Positions 55,861 to 64,000 of a stretch of 64,000 bases of DNA are shown in pieces; the stretch's first letter is position 1, and every line of letters starts with the position of its first letter. The translations under genes were made by a program, and so were the position numbers. The stretch is from Xanthomonas sp. F10. Its GTDB lineage: Bacteria > Pseudomonadota > Gammaproteobacteria > Xanthomonadales > Xanthomonadaceae. The notes beneath the pieces were generated by a model. The model ran no database searches, had not been told where the DNA came from, and worked only from the letters and a program-made list of their open reading frames with translations. The stretch spans positions 868,001-932,000 of the forward strand of contig NZ_JACHNP010000002.1 in assembly GCF_014206815.1 (NCBI RefSeq), written 5' to 3'.

Positions 55861-56565
55861 ATGAACCTCCTCGCCTTCGAAACCTCCACCGAAGCCTGCT
55901 CCGTCGCCGTGCTGGTCGGCGACCGCGTGCTGGAGCGCTTCGAACTGGCGCCGCGGCGGCATGCCGAACTGGCGCTGCCCTGGGCCGAGCAGTTGCTGAG
56001 CGAGGCCGGCATCGGCCGCCGCCAGCTCGATGCGGTGGCCTTCAGCCGCGGCCCCGGCGCGTTCACCGGGGTGCGCCTGGCGATCGCGGTCGCGCAGGGC
56101 ATCGCCCTGGCCCTGGACCTGCCGGTGCTGCCGGTGTCCACGCTGCAGGTGCTGGCGCTGCGCGCGCCGGCCGATGCGCCGCGGGTGCTGGCGGCGATCG
56201 ATGCGCGCATGGGCGAGGTCTACACCGCCGCCTACGCGCGGCAGGCCGATGGCGGCCTGCAGGCGCTGACCGCCGAGCAGGTGCTGAGCCCGGAGGCCTT
56301 CGCGCTGCCGGAACCTGAAGCGGCCTGGGCCGCGGTCGGCACCGGACTGGCCGCGGTCGATGGCACCTTGCAGCGGCGCTTCGGCGCGCACTGGCGCAGC
56401 GCCGACGCGCAGGCGCTGCCGCATGCCGCCGACGTGCTGACCCTGGCCGCGGCCGCGTACGCGCGCGGCGAGGCGATCGCGCCGGAACGCGCCGAACCGG
56501 CGTACCTGCGCGACAACGTCGCCCTGACCCTGGCCGAGCAACAGGCGCAGCGGGCCGCGCGATGA
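55861..56565 (+). CDS. tsaB: tRNA threonylcarbamoyladenosine biosynthesis protein TsaB
   Basis: 234-residue ASKHA-fold partner of TsaD and TsaE in making t6A37 on tRNAs reading ANN codons. It begins MNLLAFETSTEACSVAVLVG, with RHAELALPWAEQLLSEAGI and VAFSRGPGAFTGVRLAIAVA near residue 60, the conserved TsaB features. Length matches (about 230). The start is set by the family N-terminus; the six bases upstream are GACCCC, a heptad remnant without a Shine-Dalgarno. It overlaps the next gene by four bases. Confidence 0.95.
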   Translation: MNLLAFETSTEACSVAVLVGDRVLERFELAPRRHAELALPWAEQLLSEAGIGRRQLDAVAFSRGPGAFTGVRLAIAVAQGIALALDLPVLPVSTLQVLALRAPADAPRVLAAIDARMGEVYTAAYARQADGGLQALTAEQVLSPEAFALPEPEAAWAAVGTGLAAVDGTLQRRFGAHWRSADAQALPHAADVLTLAAAAYARGEAIAPERAEPAYLRDNVALTLAEQQAQRAAR

Positions 56566-57483
56566 GCGGTGGCGTAGCGCCCGGCGACCGCTTCCGCGGG
56601 TGCCTGCTGGGGCTGGCGGTGGGCGACGCGCTGGGGACCACCCTGGAATTCAAGGCGCCCGGCAGCTTTACGCCGATCGACGACATGGTCGGCGGCGGCC
56701 CGTTCGAGCTGCAGCCGGGGCAGTGGACCGACGACACCTCGATGGCGCTGTGCCTGGCGCACAGCCTGCTGTACCGGCAGGGCTTCGATGCCGCCGACCA
56801 GATGAACCGCTACTGCAACTGGTACCGGCACGGCTACATGAGCAGCACCGGCACGTGCTTCGACATCGGCAATACGGTGCGCGCCGCGCTGGAGCGCTAT
56901 CTGCAGGGCGGGCCGGCATTCAGCGGCAGCGACGATCCGCGCGCGGCCGGCAACGGCGCGCTGATGCGGCTGGCGCCGGTGGCGATGTTCTACGCGCAGC
57001 GCCCCGACGTACTGGCCGAGCGTGCCGCCGACAGTTCCCGCACCACGCATGCCGCGGCAGAGGTGCTCGACGCCAGCCGGCTGTTCGCCTTCCAATTGCG
57101 TGCCGCGTTGCTGGGCGAGGACCGTGCGCAGGTGCTGCAGCCGACGGGCGCGCCGCCGATGCAGACACCGGCGCTGCGTGCGCTGGCCATCCGCGACCAC
57201 GCCGCGGTGCCGGGCGGCGCAGATCCGTGGCACCGGCTACGTGGTCGATGCGCTGTCGGCGGCGCTGTGGTGTTTCGCGACCACCGAGTGCTTCGCCGAC
57301 GCGGTGCTGCGCGCGGCCAACCTGGGCGACGACGCCGACACCACCGCGGCGATCTGCGGCCAGCTGGCCGGCGCCTTCTATGGCATCGACGGCATTCCCG
57401 CGGCCTGGCGCGCGCGCGTGCAGGATGCAGCGGAGATCGTGGCGCTGGCCGACCGGCTGCAGGCCGCCAGTGTTGGCGGCTGA
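56562..57483 (+). pseudogene. ADP-ribosylglycohydrolase with a frameshift
   Basis: DraG-type ADP-ribosylglycohydrolase, split by one frameshift. Codons from 56562 give RFRGCLLGLAVGDALGTTLE, GGGPFELQPGQWTDDTSMAL (metal-binding TDD) and SSTGTCFDIGNTVRAALERY. From about 57215 the expected protein continues one base out of phase as QIRGTGYVVDALSAALWCFA and ANLGDDADTTAAICGQLAGA (second metal motif), ending at the TGA at 57481. A single extra G in the GGG at 57212-57214 would explain it (reading ...VP then AAQIRG). It may be real inactivation or a sequencing/assembly error. Overlaps tsaB by four bases. Confidence 0.85.
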
Positions 57484-57494
57484 AGGCTGACGCG

Positions 57495-57520
57495 GACGCC
57501 GGCCATGCATGGCCGGCGTC
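57495..57520. terminator. Perfect 26-bp palindrome between convergent genes
   Basis: GACGCCGGCCATG followed by CATGGCCGGCGTC. A 13-bp-arm palindrome between the convergent glycohydrolase and TonB-dependent receptor genes, with a modest GTTGGGTTT tail. A bidirectional terminator is likely. Confidence 0.6.
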
Positions 57521-57542
57521 GTTGGGTTTGCTGCGCAGCGGG

Positions 57543-60542
57543 TCAGTAGTCGTAGCTGACGCTCAGGCGCAGCGAACGCGGCGACTGGCGCAGCAGGGCC
57601 GCGCCGTATACCGGGTCCAGGTTGCCCGGGTCCGACTCCGAGTAGGGATACTTCCACAGCGTGGCCTGGCCGTTGAAGACGTTGAACACGTCCAGGCTGA
57701 AAGCCAGTTTGCGGTCGGCATAGGCCGGTCGCCACGACACCCCGAGATCCAACTGCTGCAGCCACGGCAGGCGGCCCTGGCTGCCCGGAGGCGCGGGCTG
57801 GCCCTGGTAGAAGTGATAGTCCGTGCCATAGCCGGAGGGGTCCGTGTGGTCGGGGCCGTAGGAGCCCAACGCACTGAACGGCGAACCGGAGATCAGCTTG
57901 AAGTTGGCCGACACCAGCCACGCGGGATTGATCTGGTAGTAGCCGTAGAACTTGAACTGATGGGTGTGGTCGTTGCTCTGCGGGCCGTTGGTATGCTCCA
58001 TCAGCTGCGCATAGTCCCAGGCCTGGGTGGTGGACACCGCAGTCTGGCCGATGCCCGACAGCAACTGGCCCTCGGTGGTGCCGTAGCTGCGCGACCAGGT
58101 GTAGTCGAGGCGGCCGTACCAGCGCTGGTCGAAGGGATGCTCCAGCGACAGGTTCAGCCCGTAGTAGTTGCGCTTGAATTCCGGGAAGCCGAACTGCGCG
58201 TTGCTCAGCGGCACCTTGACGTAGTTGCCCGAGGTGTCGACCAGGGTGAAGGTGTTGGCCCGGCCCGGGTTGATCAGCCAGCAGCTGACCGGATTGCTGG
58301 CCAGGGTCACCGTGTGCCCCTGCGCCGCGGCGGCGGCGAACACGGTATCGCTGTCGCAGTAGTCGTCCACGCCGCTGCGCAGGACGCGGTAGGTGCCCTT
58401 GGCGCCGTAGACCCAGCTGTCGCCCCAGGCCTTGGTGAAGCCGAGGATGAACTCGTCCTGGAACGAGGGCTTGATGCCTTGCGTGGCGACGGTCTTGGGA
58501 TCGGGCAGGATGCCGTAGTTGTTGTTGGCCGAGACCGCGCCGGAGATCTGGGTCAGGCCGGTGGGATAGCCGTTGGCGTCGATGCCGCCGTAGGTGTAGT
58601 AGGTCGACGTCGCCAGGGTGGCGCCGGCGGCGTTGAACGCCGGGTTCAGCGGCAGCGCCAGGTAGTAGCGGCCGGCGTTGCCGTAGACCTTGAAGCGCGC
58701 ATCGCCGTCGACGTCCCAGCTGAAGCCCAGTCGCGGCGCCCATTGCCCGCTGGTCTGCTTGATGTACGGCGCGCCGTCGCGGTTGTAGTTGGTGAACTGG
58801 TCCAGGCGCAGGCCGAGGTTGAGCAGCAGCCGGTCCGTCACCTGCCAGTTGTCCTCCACGTACTGCGCGCGCTGCGCCGAGCGCACCGAGGCCAGCGCGC
58901 TGTAGATGTACTTGCGCACGTAGTAGCCGTCCTGGCCGTTGGGGAAACCGCCGGTGGCCGGCACGCCGAGCCCGGTGTTGATGGGCACGTTGGGGCTGGC
59001 CTGGCCGTAGATCCAGTAGTAGCCATCGCCCGAGGCCACCGAGCCGCGGTTGAGTGCGCGTGCGTTCTGGTTGTCGATGCCGATGGTGATGCTGTGCGCG
59101 CCGAGGGCGTAGTTCAGATCCAGGCGCAGGTTGTCGGTGCGGTTGCCGCGCGCGGGGTCGACCAGCAGCGAGGTGGTCTGCGCATTGGTGATCGGGGTAC
59201 CGCCGGTGTAGGCCGGGTTCTGGAAGCTCGGGCTGGAAATGTAGGTCAGCGCGCCGTTGTAGCTGGGATTGCCGCTGTAGTCGTCGGTGCGCTGCTGGCC
59301 GTACAGCGCGCTGAAGGTCAGGCGATCGGTGAGGTAGCCGGTGTACTTGGCGCTCCACAGGTCGCCGCCGGTCTTGGTGGTGTCGGCGGCGCCGCGCAGG
59401 GCGCCGATGTCGCGCCCGCTGTACTGGGAGTAGGTGCCGCGGGTGACGTAGCGGCTCGAGGCGCCGGTGATCTCCAGCAGTTGGCTGTCGCTGATGTTCC
59501 AGTCGAGCTTGGCGTACCAGCTCGGCCGGCGGTACTGGTAGTCGTAGTAGTACGGCCCCGGCGTGGTCTCGCGCGCGCCGTAGAAGCGGTCGCCGTCCTG
59601 CCGTTGCAGTTCGTAGGCGCCGAAGAAGAACAGCCGGTCCTGGATCAGCGGGCCGCCGGCGTAGATGCTCTGGGTGCTGAGGGTGGAGCCGCTCTTGCTG
59701 TCAGGCCGGTACAGCGCGCCGTTGCCGGGTGCGTACACGTCCTTGGGCGCGGAGCGCAGGCCGTCCGGTTCCCAGGTCGCCTGGCCGCCGAAATGCCATG
59801 CGTTGCTGCCGCGCTTGCCCACGGCATTGATCACGCCGCCGTCGGACCGGCCGTACTTGGCGCTGTAGCCGCCGGTGTAGACCTCCAACTGGTCGATGCT
59901 GCCGTAGGGCAGGGTCAGCCCGCCCAGGCCGCGCAGCGGGTCGGTGGTATTGAAGCCGTTGATGTAATAGGCGTTCTCCGCGGCCGAAGAGCCGCCGAAG
60001 CTGAGCAGCTGCGCGCCGGTCGGGCCGATATAGGTGCCGCTGCCGCTGTTGCCGGCCACGCCCGGCGCCAGTTGCGCGATGGCCTCCGCCGAGCGGCCCA
60101 GCGGCAGGCGCTGCAGCTGTTCGGCATTGATCACCGTGCGCGAGTCCACGCTGCTCACGTCGATCGCGGCGGCGGCGCGGTCGGCGCTGACCTGGACGCC
60201 GGCCAGGCTGGTGGTGGCCGGGGCGAACGAGACCTCGGTGACGCCGCCGACGGTGAGGCCGACGCCGTCGCGGCTGCCCAGCACGCTGCCGTCGGCGCCC
60301 TTGGCGATGATGGTGTAGGTGCCCAGCGGCAACTGGCCGATGCTGTAGCGGCCGCGCGCGTCGATGGTGACCTCACGGCTGAGGCCGCTGTCGCTGCGGA
60401 CCAGGATGCGCTGGGTCTCGGCCGGCGCCTGGCCGGCGACGGCGCCGGTGGTGGACTGGGCCTGGGCCGGCGGGAGGGCGAGGGCGGCACTCAGTGCCAG
60501 GGCGAGCAGGGCGGGCCTGCGGAGGGAGCGGTGGTTGTGCAT
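57543..60542 (-). CDS. TonB-dependent receptor with N-terminal carboxypeptidase-like domain (Oar type)
   Basis: 999-residue outer-membrane receptor. The signal peptide ends ALPPAQAQ. Residues about 25-115 form a CarboxypepD_reg-like beta domain (REVTIDARGRYSIGQLPLGT). The plug follows (LPLGRSAEAIAQLAPGVAGN and YYINGFNTTDPLRGLGG). A long barrel with extended loops fills the rest and ends LRLSVSYDY, a beta strand ending in an aromatic residue. The layout resembles the OmpA-related Oar receptors, which take up peptides, carbohydrates or secreted-protein cargo. No partner gene (SusD, exporter or enzyme) is adjacent. ATG 60542 is preferred over an upstream Met at 60578. Confidence 0.9.
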   Translation of the reverse strand: MHNHRSLRRPALLALALSAALALPPAQAQSTTGAVAGQAPAETQRILVRSDSGLSREVTIDARGRYSIGQLPLGTYTIIAKGADGSVLGSRDGVGLTVGGVTEVSFAPATTSLAGVQVSADRAAAAIDVSSVDSRTVINAEQLQRLPLGRSAEAIAQLAPGVAGNSGSGTYIGPTGAQLLSFGGSSAAENAYYINGFNTTDPLRGLGGLTLPYGSIDQLEVYTGGYSAKYGRSDGGVINAVGKRGSNAWHFGGQATWEPDGLRSAPKDVYAPGNGALYRPDSKSGSTLSTQSIYAGGPLIQDRLFFFGAYELQRQDGDRFYGARETTPGPYYYDYQYRRPSWYAKLDWNISDSQLLEITGASSRYVTRGTYSQYSGRDIGALRGAADTTKTGGDLWSAKYTGYLTDRLTFSALYGQQRTDDYSGNPSYNGALTYISSPSFQNPAYTGGTPITNAQTTSLLVDPARGNRTDNLRLDLNYALGAHSITIGIDNQNARALNRGSVASGDGYYWIYGQASPNVPINTGLGVPATGGFPNGQDGYYVRKYIYSALASVRSAQRAQYVEDNWQVTDRLLLNLGLRLDQFTNYNRDGAPYIKQTSGQWAPRLGFSWDVDGDARFKVYGNAGRYYLALPLNPAFNAAGATLATSTYYTYGGIDANGYPTGLTQISGAVSANNNYGILPDPKTVATQGIKPSFQDEFILGFTKAWGDSWVYGAKGTYRVLRSGVDDYCDSDTVFAAAAAQGHTVTLASNPVSCWLINPGRANTFTLVDTSGNYVKVPLSNAQFGFPEFKRNYYGLNLSLEHPFDQRWYGRLDYTWSRSYGTTEGQLLSGIGQTAVSTTQAWDYAQLMEHTNGPQSNDHTHQFKFYGYYQINPAWLVSANFKLISGSPFSALGSYGPDHTDPSGYGTDYHFYQGQPAPPGSQGRLPWLQQLDLGVSWRPAYADRKLAFSLDVFNVFNGQATLWKYPYSESDPGNLDPVYGAALLRQSPRSLRLSVSYDY

Positions 60543-60641
60543 GCGGGGGCGACTCGGGTGGTGGTGGGGCGGGGACACGCCGCGCCGACTCGAATCCGCC
60601 CGTCCTGGATGATGCGATGTGCGCGGTAACGTTCCCCCGCT

Positions 60642-60657
60642 CCATTAACCTTAATGG
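60642..60657. promoter_or_regulatory. AT-rich palindrome upstream of the Oar-type receptor
   Basis: CCATTAA-CC-TTAATGG, a 7-bp-arm palindrome in an otherwise GC-rich stretch, 100 bp before the receptor start codon. It could be a repressor operator or part of the promoter. Confidence 0.35.
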
Positions 60658-60741
60658 GACGCCATCACAGAAATGCCGCGTCGTTATGTCGGCGGCACCA
60701 ATGGTTATGTCCCTTGCCGCCAGGTGCTCCATGGCGGCCGG

Positions 60742-61061
60742 ACCCTCACCCCAACCCCTCTCCCGAGGGGAGAGGGGCTAGCGCCTTTCCTTCTCCCGCT
60801 GGGAGAAGGTGCCCCGAAGGGGCGGATGAGGGTACGGGCGCAGCCTCGTGTGCCCAAACACCACGAGACGCTGCGCGCCGCACCCTCACCCCAACCTCTC
60901 TCCCGAGGGGAGAGGAGCTAGCGCCTTTCCTTCTCCCCTCGGGAGAAGGTGCCCCGAAGGGGCGGATGAGGGTCGGGCGCAGCCTCGACCTGTTTGCTAT
61001 CACCAGGCGCTGCGTGGCACCGCACCCTCACCCCAACTCCTCTCCCGGTGGGAGAGGGGCT
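60742..61061. repeat. Tandem 140-bp repeat, two full copies and one partial
   Basis: Units begin ACCCTCACCCCAAC and end in GATGAGGGT: 60742-60833, 60882-60973 and a truncated copy 61024-61061. The unit contains two hairpins (CTCTCCC/GGGAGAG and CTTCTCCC/GGGAGAAG). The linkers between copies also match (GCGCAGCCTCG ... GCTGCG), so the real period is about 140 bp. Only the 5-prime hairpin remains in copy three. Confidence 0.9.
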
Positions 61062-61075
61062 GATCTGCTCTACGC

Positions 61076-61957
61076 TCAGCGGTCGTCCACCAGACTGCCG
61101 CCGGGCAGGAACACCCAGGTGCGGGTGACCTGCAGGATGTCGACGTTGTCGTCGGTGCGCGGCAGCGGCGGGAATGGCTGCGCCAGTTGCACGATCCGCA
61201 ACGCGGCGGCATCGAGCATCGGCACGCCGCTGGAGCGCAGGATGCGGCTGCTCTCCAGGCTGCCGTCGCGGCGCACGCCGACGCTGATCACCACCTGGCC
61301 GCCGAGCCGGCGCCGCCGCGCTTCATCGGGGTAGTTGAGATTGCCGACGCGCTCGGCGCGGTCGACCCAGGCGCGCAGGTAGTTGGAGTAGGCGTATTCG
61401 CGGGTGCTGGCAGAGACGAACTTGCGGTTGGGGCGCTTGGCATATTGCTCCGAGCGCAGGTGCACCTCGGCGGCCAGCCGCGCCATCTCCGCATCGCGCT
61501 GTTCGCGCTGGGCGTCCACCGGCCGCTGTGGGTCGTCGGTGCGCGGCTGCGTCTGTGCCACCGGCAGCGGCTGCTCGCCGCGCGCGCTGCTGACCACGCG
61601 CGGGGTCGGCTCCGGCGCGGCGGCCGCGGTCTGCGCGCGCAGCGCCTGCGGCGCCAGGCCGTCCTGGCGCTGCGGCACCACGCCCGGCTGGCTGTCGCGC
61701 GGGCGCTGGGGGGTGTCGTGGTTGCCGCCGCCCTGCTGGTTGGCCTGGGCCAGGAAGTCGGCCTGCTTCGGCGTCAGCGGGGTGCTGGTCTGGCTGAAGA
61801 TCACGTCCAGCGTCGGCACCAGCGGCGCATCGTCGTCGATCGCAAAACCCACGCCGAGGATCAGCAGGCCGTGCACGATCAGCGACAGCACCAGGGTGGC
61901 GCTGAGCCGTTCGCGCTCGCCGATGCGCGGCGCGGGCGTCGCGGCCGCCGCGCTCAT
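61076..61957 (-). CDS. tonB: TonB-family energy transducer (tonB3-like)
   Basis: 293-residue inner-membrane protein. One membrane helix lies at residues about 19-40 (ATLVLSLIVHGLLILGVGFA). A Gln/Pro/Arg-rich periplasmic linker follows, with poly-Q and TPR-like helices. The C-terminal TonB domain covers residues about 195-290 (YPDEARRRRLGGQVVISVGV and VLDAAALRIVQLAQPFPPLP, with small deviations). It precedes pilG only via gshB, on the other strand; the same neighbourhood in Pseudomonas holds tonB3, needed for twitching motility. That makes a pilus-related role more likely than iron uptake. Its start codon overlaps the gshB stop. Confidence 0.85.
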   Translation of the reverse strand: MSAAAATPAPRIGERERLSATLVLSLIVHGLLILGVGFAIDDDAPLVPTLDVIFSQTSTPLTPKQADFLAQANQQGGGNHDTPQRPRDSQPGVVPQRQDGLAPQALRAQTAAAAPEPTPRVVSSARGEQPLPVAQTQPRTDDPQRPVDAQREQRDAEMARLAAEVHLRSEQYAKRPNRKFVSASTREYAYSNYLRAWVDRAERVGNLNYPDEARRRRLGGQVVISVGVRRDGSLESSRILRSSGVPMLDAAALRIVQLAQPFPPLPRTDDNVDILQVTRTWVFLPGGSLVDDR

Positions 61958-62904
61958 CGCGCCGGGTAGGCCTCGATGGCGTCGAACAGCAGCCCGGCGA
62001 TGTTCAGCCCGAACTGCGCGTCCAGTTCGCGCACGCAGGTGGGGCTGGTGACGTTGACCTCGGTGAGGTAGTCGCCGATCACGTCCAGGCCCACGAAGCG
62101 CATGCCGCGCCGCTTCATCTCCGGGCCGACCTGGGCAGCGATCCAGCGGTCGCGCTCGCTCAGCGGGCGGCCTTCGCCGCGGCCGCCGGCGGCCAGGTTG
62201 CCGCGGAACTCATCGCCCTGCGGGATCCGTGCCAGGCAGTAGTCCACCGCCACGCCGTCCACCAGCAGGATGCGCTTGTCGCCGGCGCTGATGTCCGGGA
62301 TGAAGCGCTGCGCCAGGGCCAGCTTGCGGCCGCCGTCGGTCAGCGTCTCCAGGATCACGTTGAGGTTGGGGTCGCCGGTGCCGCTGCGGAAGATCGAGCG
62401 CCCGCCCATGCCGTCCAGCGGCTTCAGCACCGCCTGGCCATGCTCGAGCACGAAGGCCTTCAGCGCGGCGGCGTCGCGGCTCACCAGGGTCGGCGGGCAG
62501 CACTGCGGGAACAGCAGGGCGGCCAGCTTCTCGTTGAAATCGCGCAGGCCCTGCGGGTCGTTGATCACCTGTGCGCCGGCGCGCTGGGCCACGCTCAGCA
62601 CGTGGGTGTCGTACAGGAACTCGGCATCGAACGGCGGGTCCTTGCGCATCAGCACCACCTGCCCGGGGCCGAACGCCAGTTCGGCGAAGGCGTCCAGCTC
62701 GAACCAGCCGGCCTTGTCGTCGCGCACCCGCAGCGGCGCGGCCTGGGCCAGCGCGCGGCCGTCGCGCAGGGTCAACCCGCCGGGGCGCACGTAGTGCAGC
62801 CGATGCCCGCGGCGCTGCGCTTCCAGCAGCATCGCGAAGGTCGTGTCTTTGGCGATCTTGATGCTGGCGATGGGGTCCATCACCACGATGACATCGAACG
62901 GCAT
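61954..62904 (-). CDS. gshB: Glutathione synthetase
   Basis: 316-residue ATP-grasp enzyme joining gamma-glutamylcysteine and glycine. The N-terminus is MPFDVIVVMDPIASIKIAKD, with DTTFAMLLEAQRRGH. The ATP-grasp part has VLKPLDGMGGRSIFR near residue 155, VDYCLARIPQGDEFRGNLAA and GLDVIGDYLTEVNVTSPTC near residue 275. Length is normal. ATG 62904 gives the family start. It lies divergent from pilG and probably in one transcript with the downstream tonB gene. Confidence 0.97.
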   Translation of the reverse strand: MPFDVIVVMDPIASIKIAKDTTFAMLLEAQRRGHRLHYVRPGGLTLRDGRALAQAAPLRVRDDKAGWFELDAFAELAFGPGQVVLMRKDPPFDAEFLYDTHVLSVAQRAGAQVINDPQGLRDFNEKLAALLFPQCCPPTLVSRDAAALKAFVLEHGQAVLKPLDGMGGRSIFRSGTGDPNLNVILETLTDGGRKLALAQRFIPDISAGDKRILLVDGVAVDYCLARIPQGDEFRGNLAAGGRGEGRPLSERDRWIAAQVGPEMKRRGMRFVGLDVIGDYLTEVNVTSPTCVRELDAQFGLNIAGLLFDAIEAYPAR

Positions 62905-63061
62905 GGGGGCACCTGAGAGACTGAGCGGAAGATGGTAGCGGGTCGGCGGGGGCGCCGCGCACCGGGTGCTGGCCGCGGCCGCGCGGTGTCGCACGTGATC
63001 CGCCAAACTGTGACATAGTTTGTGCTGTTACGTGGTTCAACGCAGACCGGCAGCGGCGGCC

Positions 63062-63090
63062 TTGACAGTCGCAGCGGGTCTTGGGATACA
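63062..63090 (+). promoter_or_regulatory. Candidate sigma-70 promoter for pilG
   Basis: TTGACA (63062-63067), a 17-bp spacer, and GATACA (63085-63090), about 57 bp before the pilG start. Upstream at 63005-63021 AAACT-N7-AGTTT is a possible operator. Confidence 0.45.
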
Positions 63091-63146
63091 TGGCGTTTCG
63101 CAGCGAAGCCGGATCCGATGAAGCGTCGCGCGCTTGGGGGCAAGTG

Positions 63147-63548
63147 ATGAGTGAAAACACGACTGCGGGTGGGGAACTCGCAGGCTTGCGGGTGATGGTG
63201 ATCGACGATTCGAAAACAATCCGTCGTACCGCCGAAACATTGCTGAAGCGCGAAGGGTGCGAAGTGGTGACGGCCACCGACGGCTTCGAGGCCCTGGCCA
63301 AGATCGCCGACCAGCAGCCGCAGATCATCTTCGTGGACATCATGATGCCGCGGCTGGACGGCTATCAGACCTGCGCGCTGATCAAAGGCAACCAGCTGTT
63401 CAAGGCCACCCCGGTGATCATGCTGTCCTCCAAGGACGGTCTGTTCGACAAGGCGCGCGGGCGCATCGTCGGTTCCGAGCAGTACCTCACCAAACCCTTT
63501 ACACGCGAAGAGCTGCTGGGCGCGATCCGTACATACGTCAACGCCTGA
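63147..63548 (+). CDS. pilG: Twitching motility response regulator PilG
   Basis: 133-residue CheY-like receiver of the Pil-Chp chemosensory system controlling type IV pilus extension. The acidic pocket is VMVIDDSKTIRRTAETLL, and the phosphorylated Asp is in IFVDIMMPRLDGYQTC. The conserved Thr/Ser is in VIMLSSKDG and the Lys in QYLTKPFTREELL. ATG 63147 gives the family N-terminus MSENTTAG. It is followed 17 bp later by pilH. Confidence 0.95.
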   Translation: MSENTTAGGELAGLRVMVIDDSKTIRRTAETLLKREGCEVVTATDGFEALAKIADQQPQIIFVDIMMPRLDGYQTCALIKGNQLFKATPVIMLSSKDGLFDKARGRIVGSEQYLTKPFTREELLGAIRTYVNA

Positions 63549-63565
63549 CCAGGGGGAAAGGCAGC

Positions 63566-63928
63566 ATGGCCCGTATCTTGTTGATCGAGGACTCACCGAC
63601 CGACCGGGCGGTGTTCACGCAATGGCTGGAAAAAGCCGGGCACCAGGTCCTGTCCACCGACAATGCGGAGGACGGGATCAAGCTGGTGCGCGAGCAGGCG
63701 CCGAGCCTGGTGCTGATGGACGTGGTGCTGCCCGGCATGAGCGGCTTCCAGGCCACCCGCGCGCTGTCGCGCGACGAGGCCACCCGGCACATCCCGGTGC
63801 TGATCATCAGCACCAAGAGCATGGAGACCGACAAGGTCTGGGGCATGCGCCAGGGCGCCACCGACTACATCGTCAAGCCGCCGCGGGAAGACGAACTGAT
63901 CGCCCGCATCAACCAGCTGGTGGGCTGA
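63566..63928 (+). CDS. pilH: Twitching motility response regulator PilH
   Basis: 120-residue single-domain receiver. Acidic residues are in ILLIEDSPTDRAVF, the phospho-Asp in LVLMDVVLPGMSGFQATRAL, and the Lys in DYIVKPPREDEL. It acts opposite PilG, toward pilus retraction, in Pseudomonas. A GGGGGAAAGG ribosome site precedes ATG 63566. pilI follows with a one-base gap. Confidence 0.95.
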   Translation: MARILLIEDSPTDRAVFTQWLEKAGHQVLSTDNAEDGIKLVREQAPSLVLMDVVLPGMSGFQATRALSRDEATRHIPVLIISTKSMETDKVWGMRQGATDYIVKPPREDELIARINQLVG

Positions 63929-63929
63929 C

Positions 63930-64000
63930 ATGCGCTCGCCCTTCGACATCCTCGAGGCCTACGAGCGGCGCAGCCTGGCGCACGCCGTGCAGATGCCCGA
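63930..64000 (+). CDS. pilI: PilI CheW-like protein, 3-prime end outside window
   Basis: Only 23 codons are present: MRSPFDILEAYERRSLAHAV then QMP. N-terminal sequence and position after pilH fit PilI, the CheW-like adaptor between PilJ and ChpA. Confidence 0.8.
   Translation, partial: MRSPFDILEAYERRSLAHAVQMP

Overview
The window is a high-GC gammaproteobacterial chromosome segment, most likely from Xanthomonas or a close Xanthomonadaceae relative. I infer this from the gene content and order (yebC-ruvC-ruvA-kup-ruvB-ybgC-tolQRAB-pal-cpoB-queE-queC-tRNA-Lys; tonB-gshB-pilGHI; pqqABCDE; several TonB-dependent receptors) and from GTAG-type REP palindromes. No prophage, insertion sequence, CRISPR array or secretion cluster is visible. 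This is mainly core genome, with repeats concentrated at gene junctions.

Layout. 1-4.4 kb: a Tat-exported phospholipase C (cut by the window edge) and a TonB-dependent receptor. 4.8-12.4 kb: a cation/proton antiporter, a zinc-ribbon protein, a DUF3011 secreted protein, aspS, an acidic protein, a GNAT acetyltransferase, an I78 inhibitor lipoprotein and two alpha/beta hydrolases. 12.7-25.4 kb: yebC, the Holliday-junction genes ruvCAB with kup inserted between ruvA and ruvB, the Tol-Pal envelope system, queE/queC and tRNA-Lys. 25.4-33.1 kb: a lower-GC stretch behind the tRNA, a divergent lysE/argP pair, a TetR regulator, recQ and dps. 33.1-40.3 kb: hrpA, a REP-rich junction and a ClC channel. 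40.4-43.8 kb: the PQQ operon on the minus strand. 44.1-53.6 kb: relA, a TPR-like membrane protein, a GT2-GT4 glycosyltransferase, mrcB and a lipoprotein. 53.7-57.5 kb: yoaA, tsaB and a frameshifted ADP-ribosylglycohydrolase. 57.5-64 kb: an Oar-like TonB-dependent receptor, a tandem repeat block, tonB (tonB3-like), gshB and the start of the twitching-motility chemosensory operon pilG-pilH-pilI.

The most unusual feature is a family of inverted repeats at gene junctions. Each arm is four 7-bp units of the form GGGANNN (28 bp), and the second arm is the inverted counterpart. Eight copies occur, seven of them between co-directional genes. Several arms are translated into the ends of RuvC, RuvB, YbgC and YoaA. 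Others sit directly against start codons where a Shine-Dalgarno sequence is expected (ruvB, queC, yoaA, tsaB). In two places REP elements lie between the two arms. A second repeat layer consists of two related REP families, often as head-to-head pairs. A third is a 140-bp unit in tandem. All reading was by eye; names rest on recognised motifs and synteny, not on database searches.
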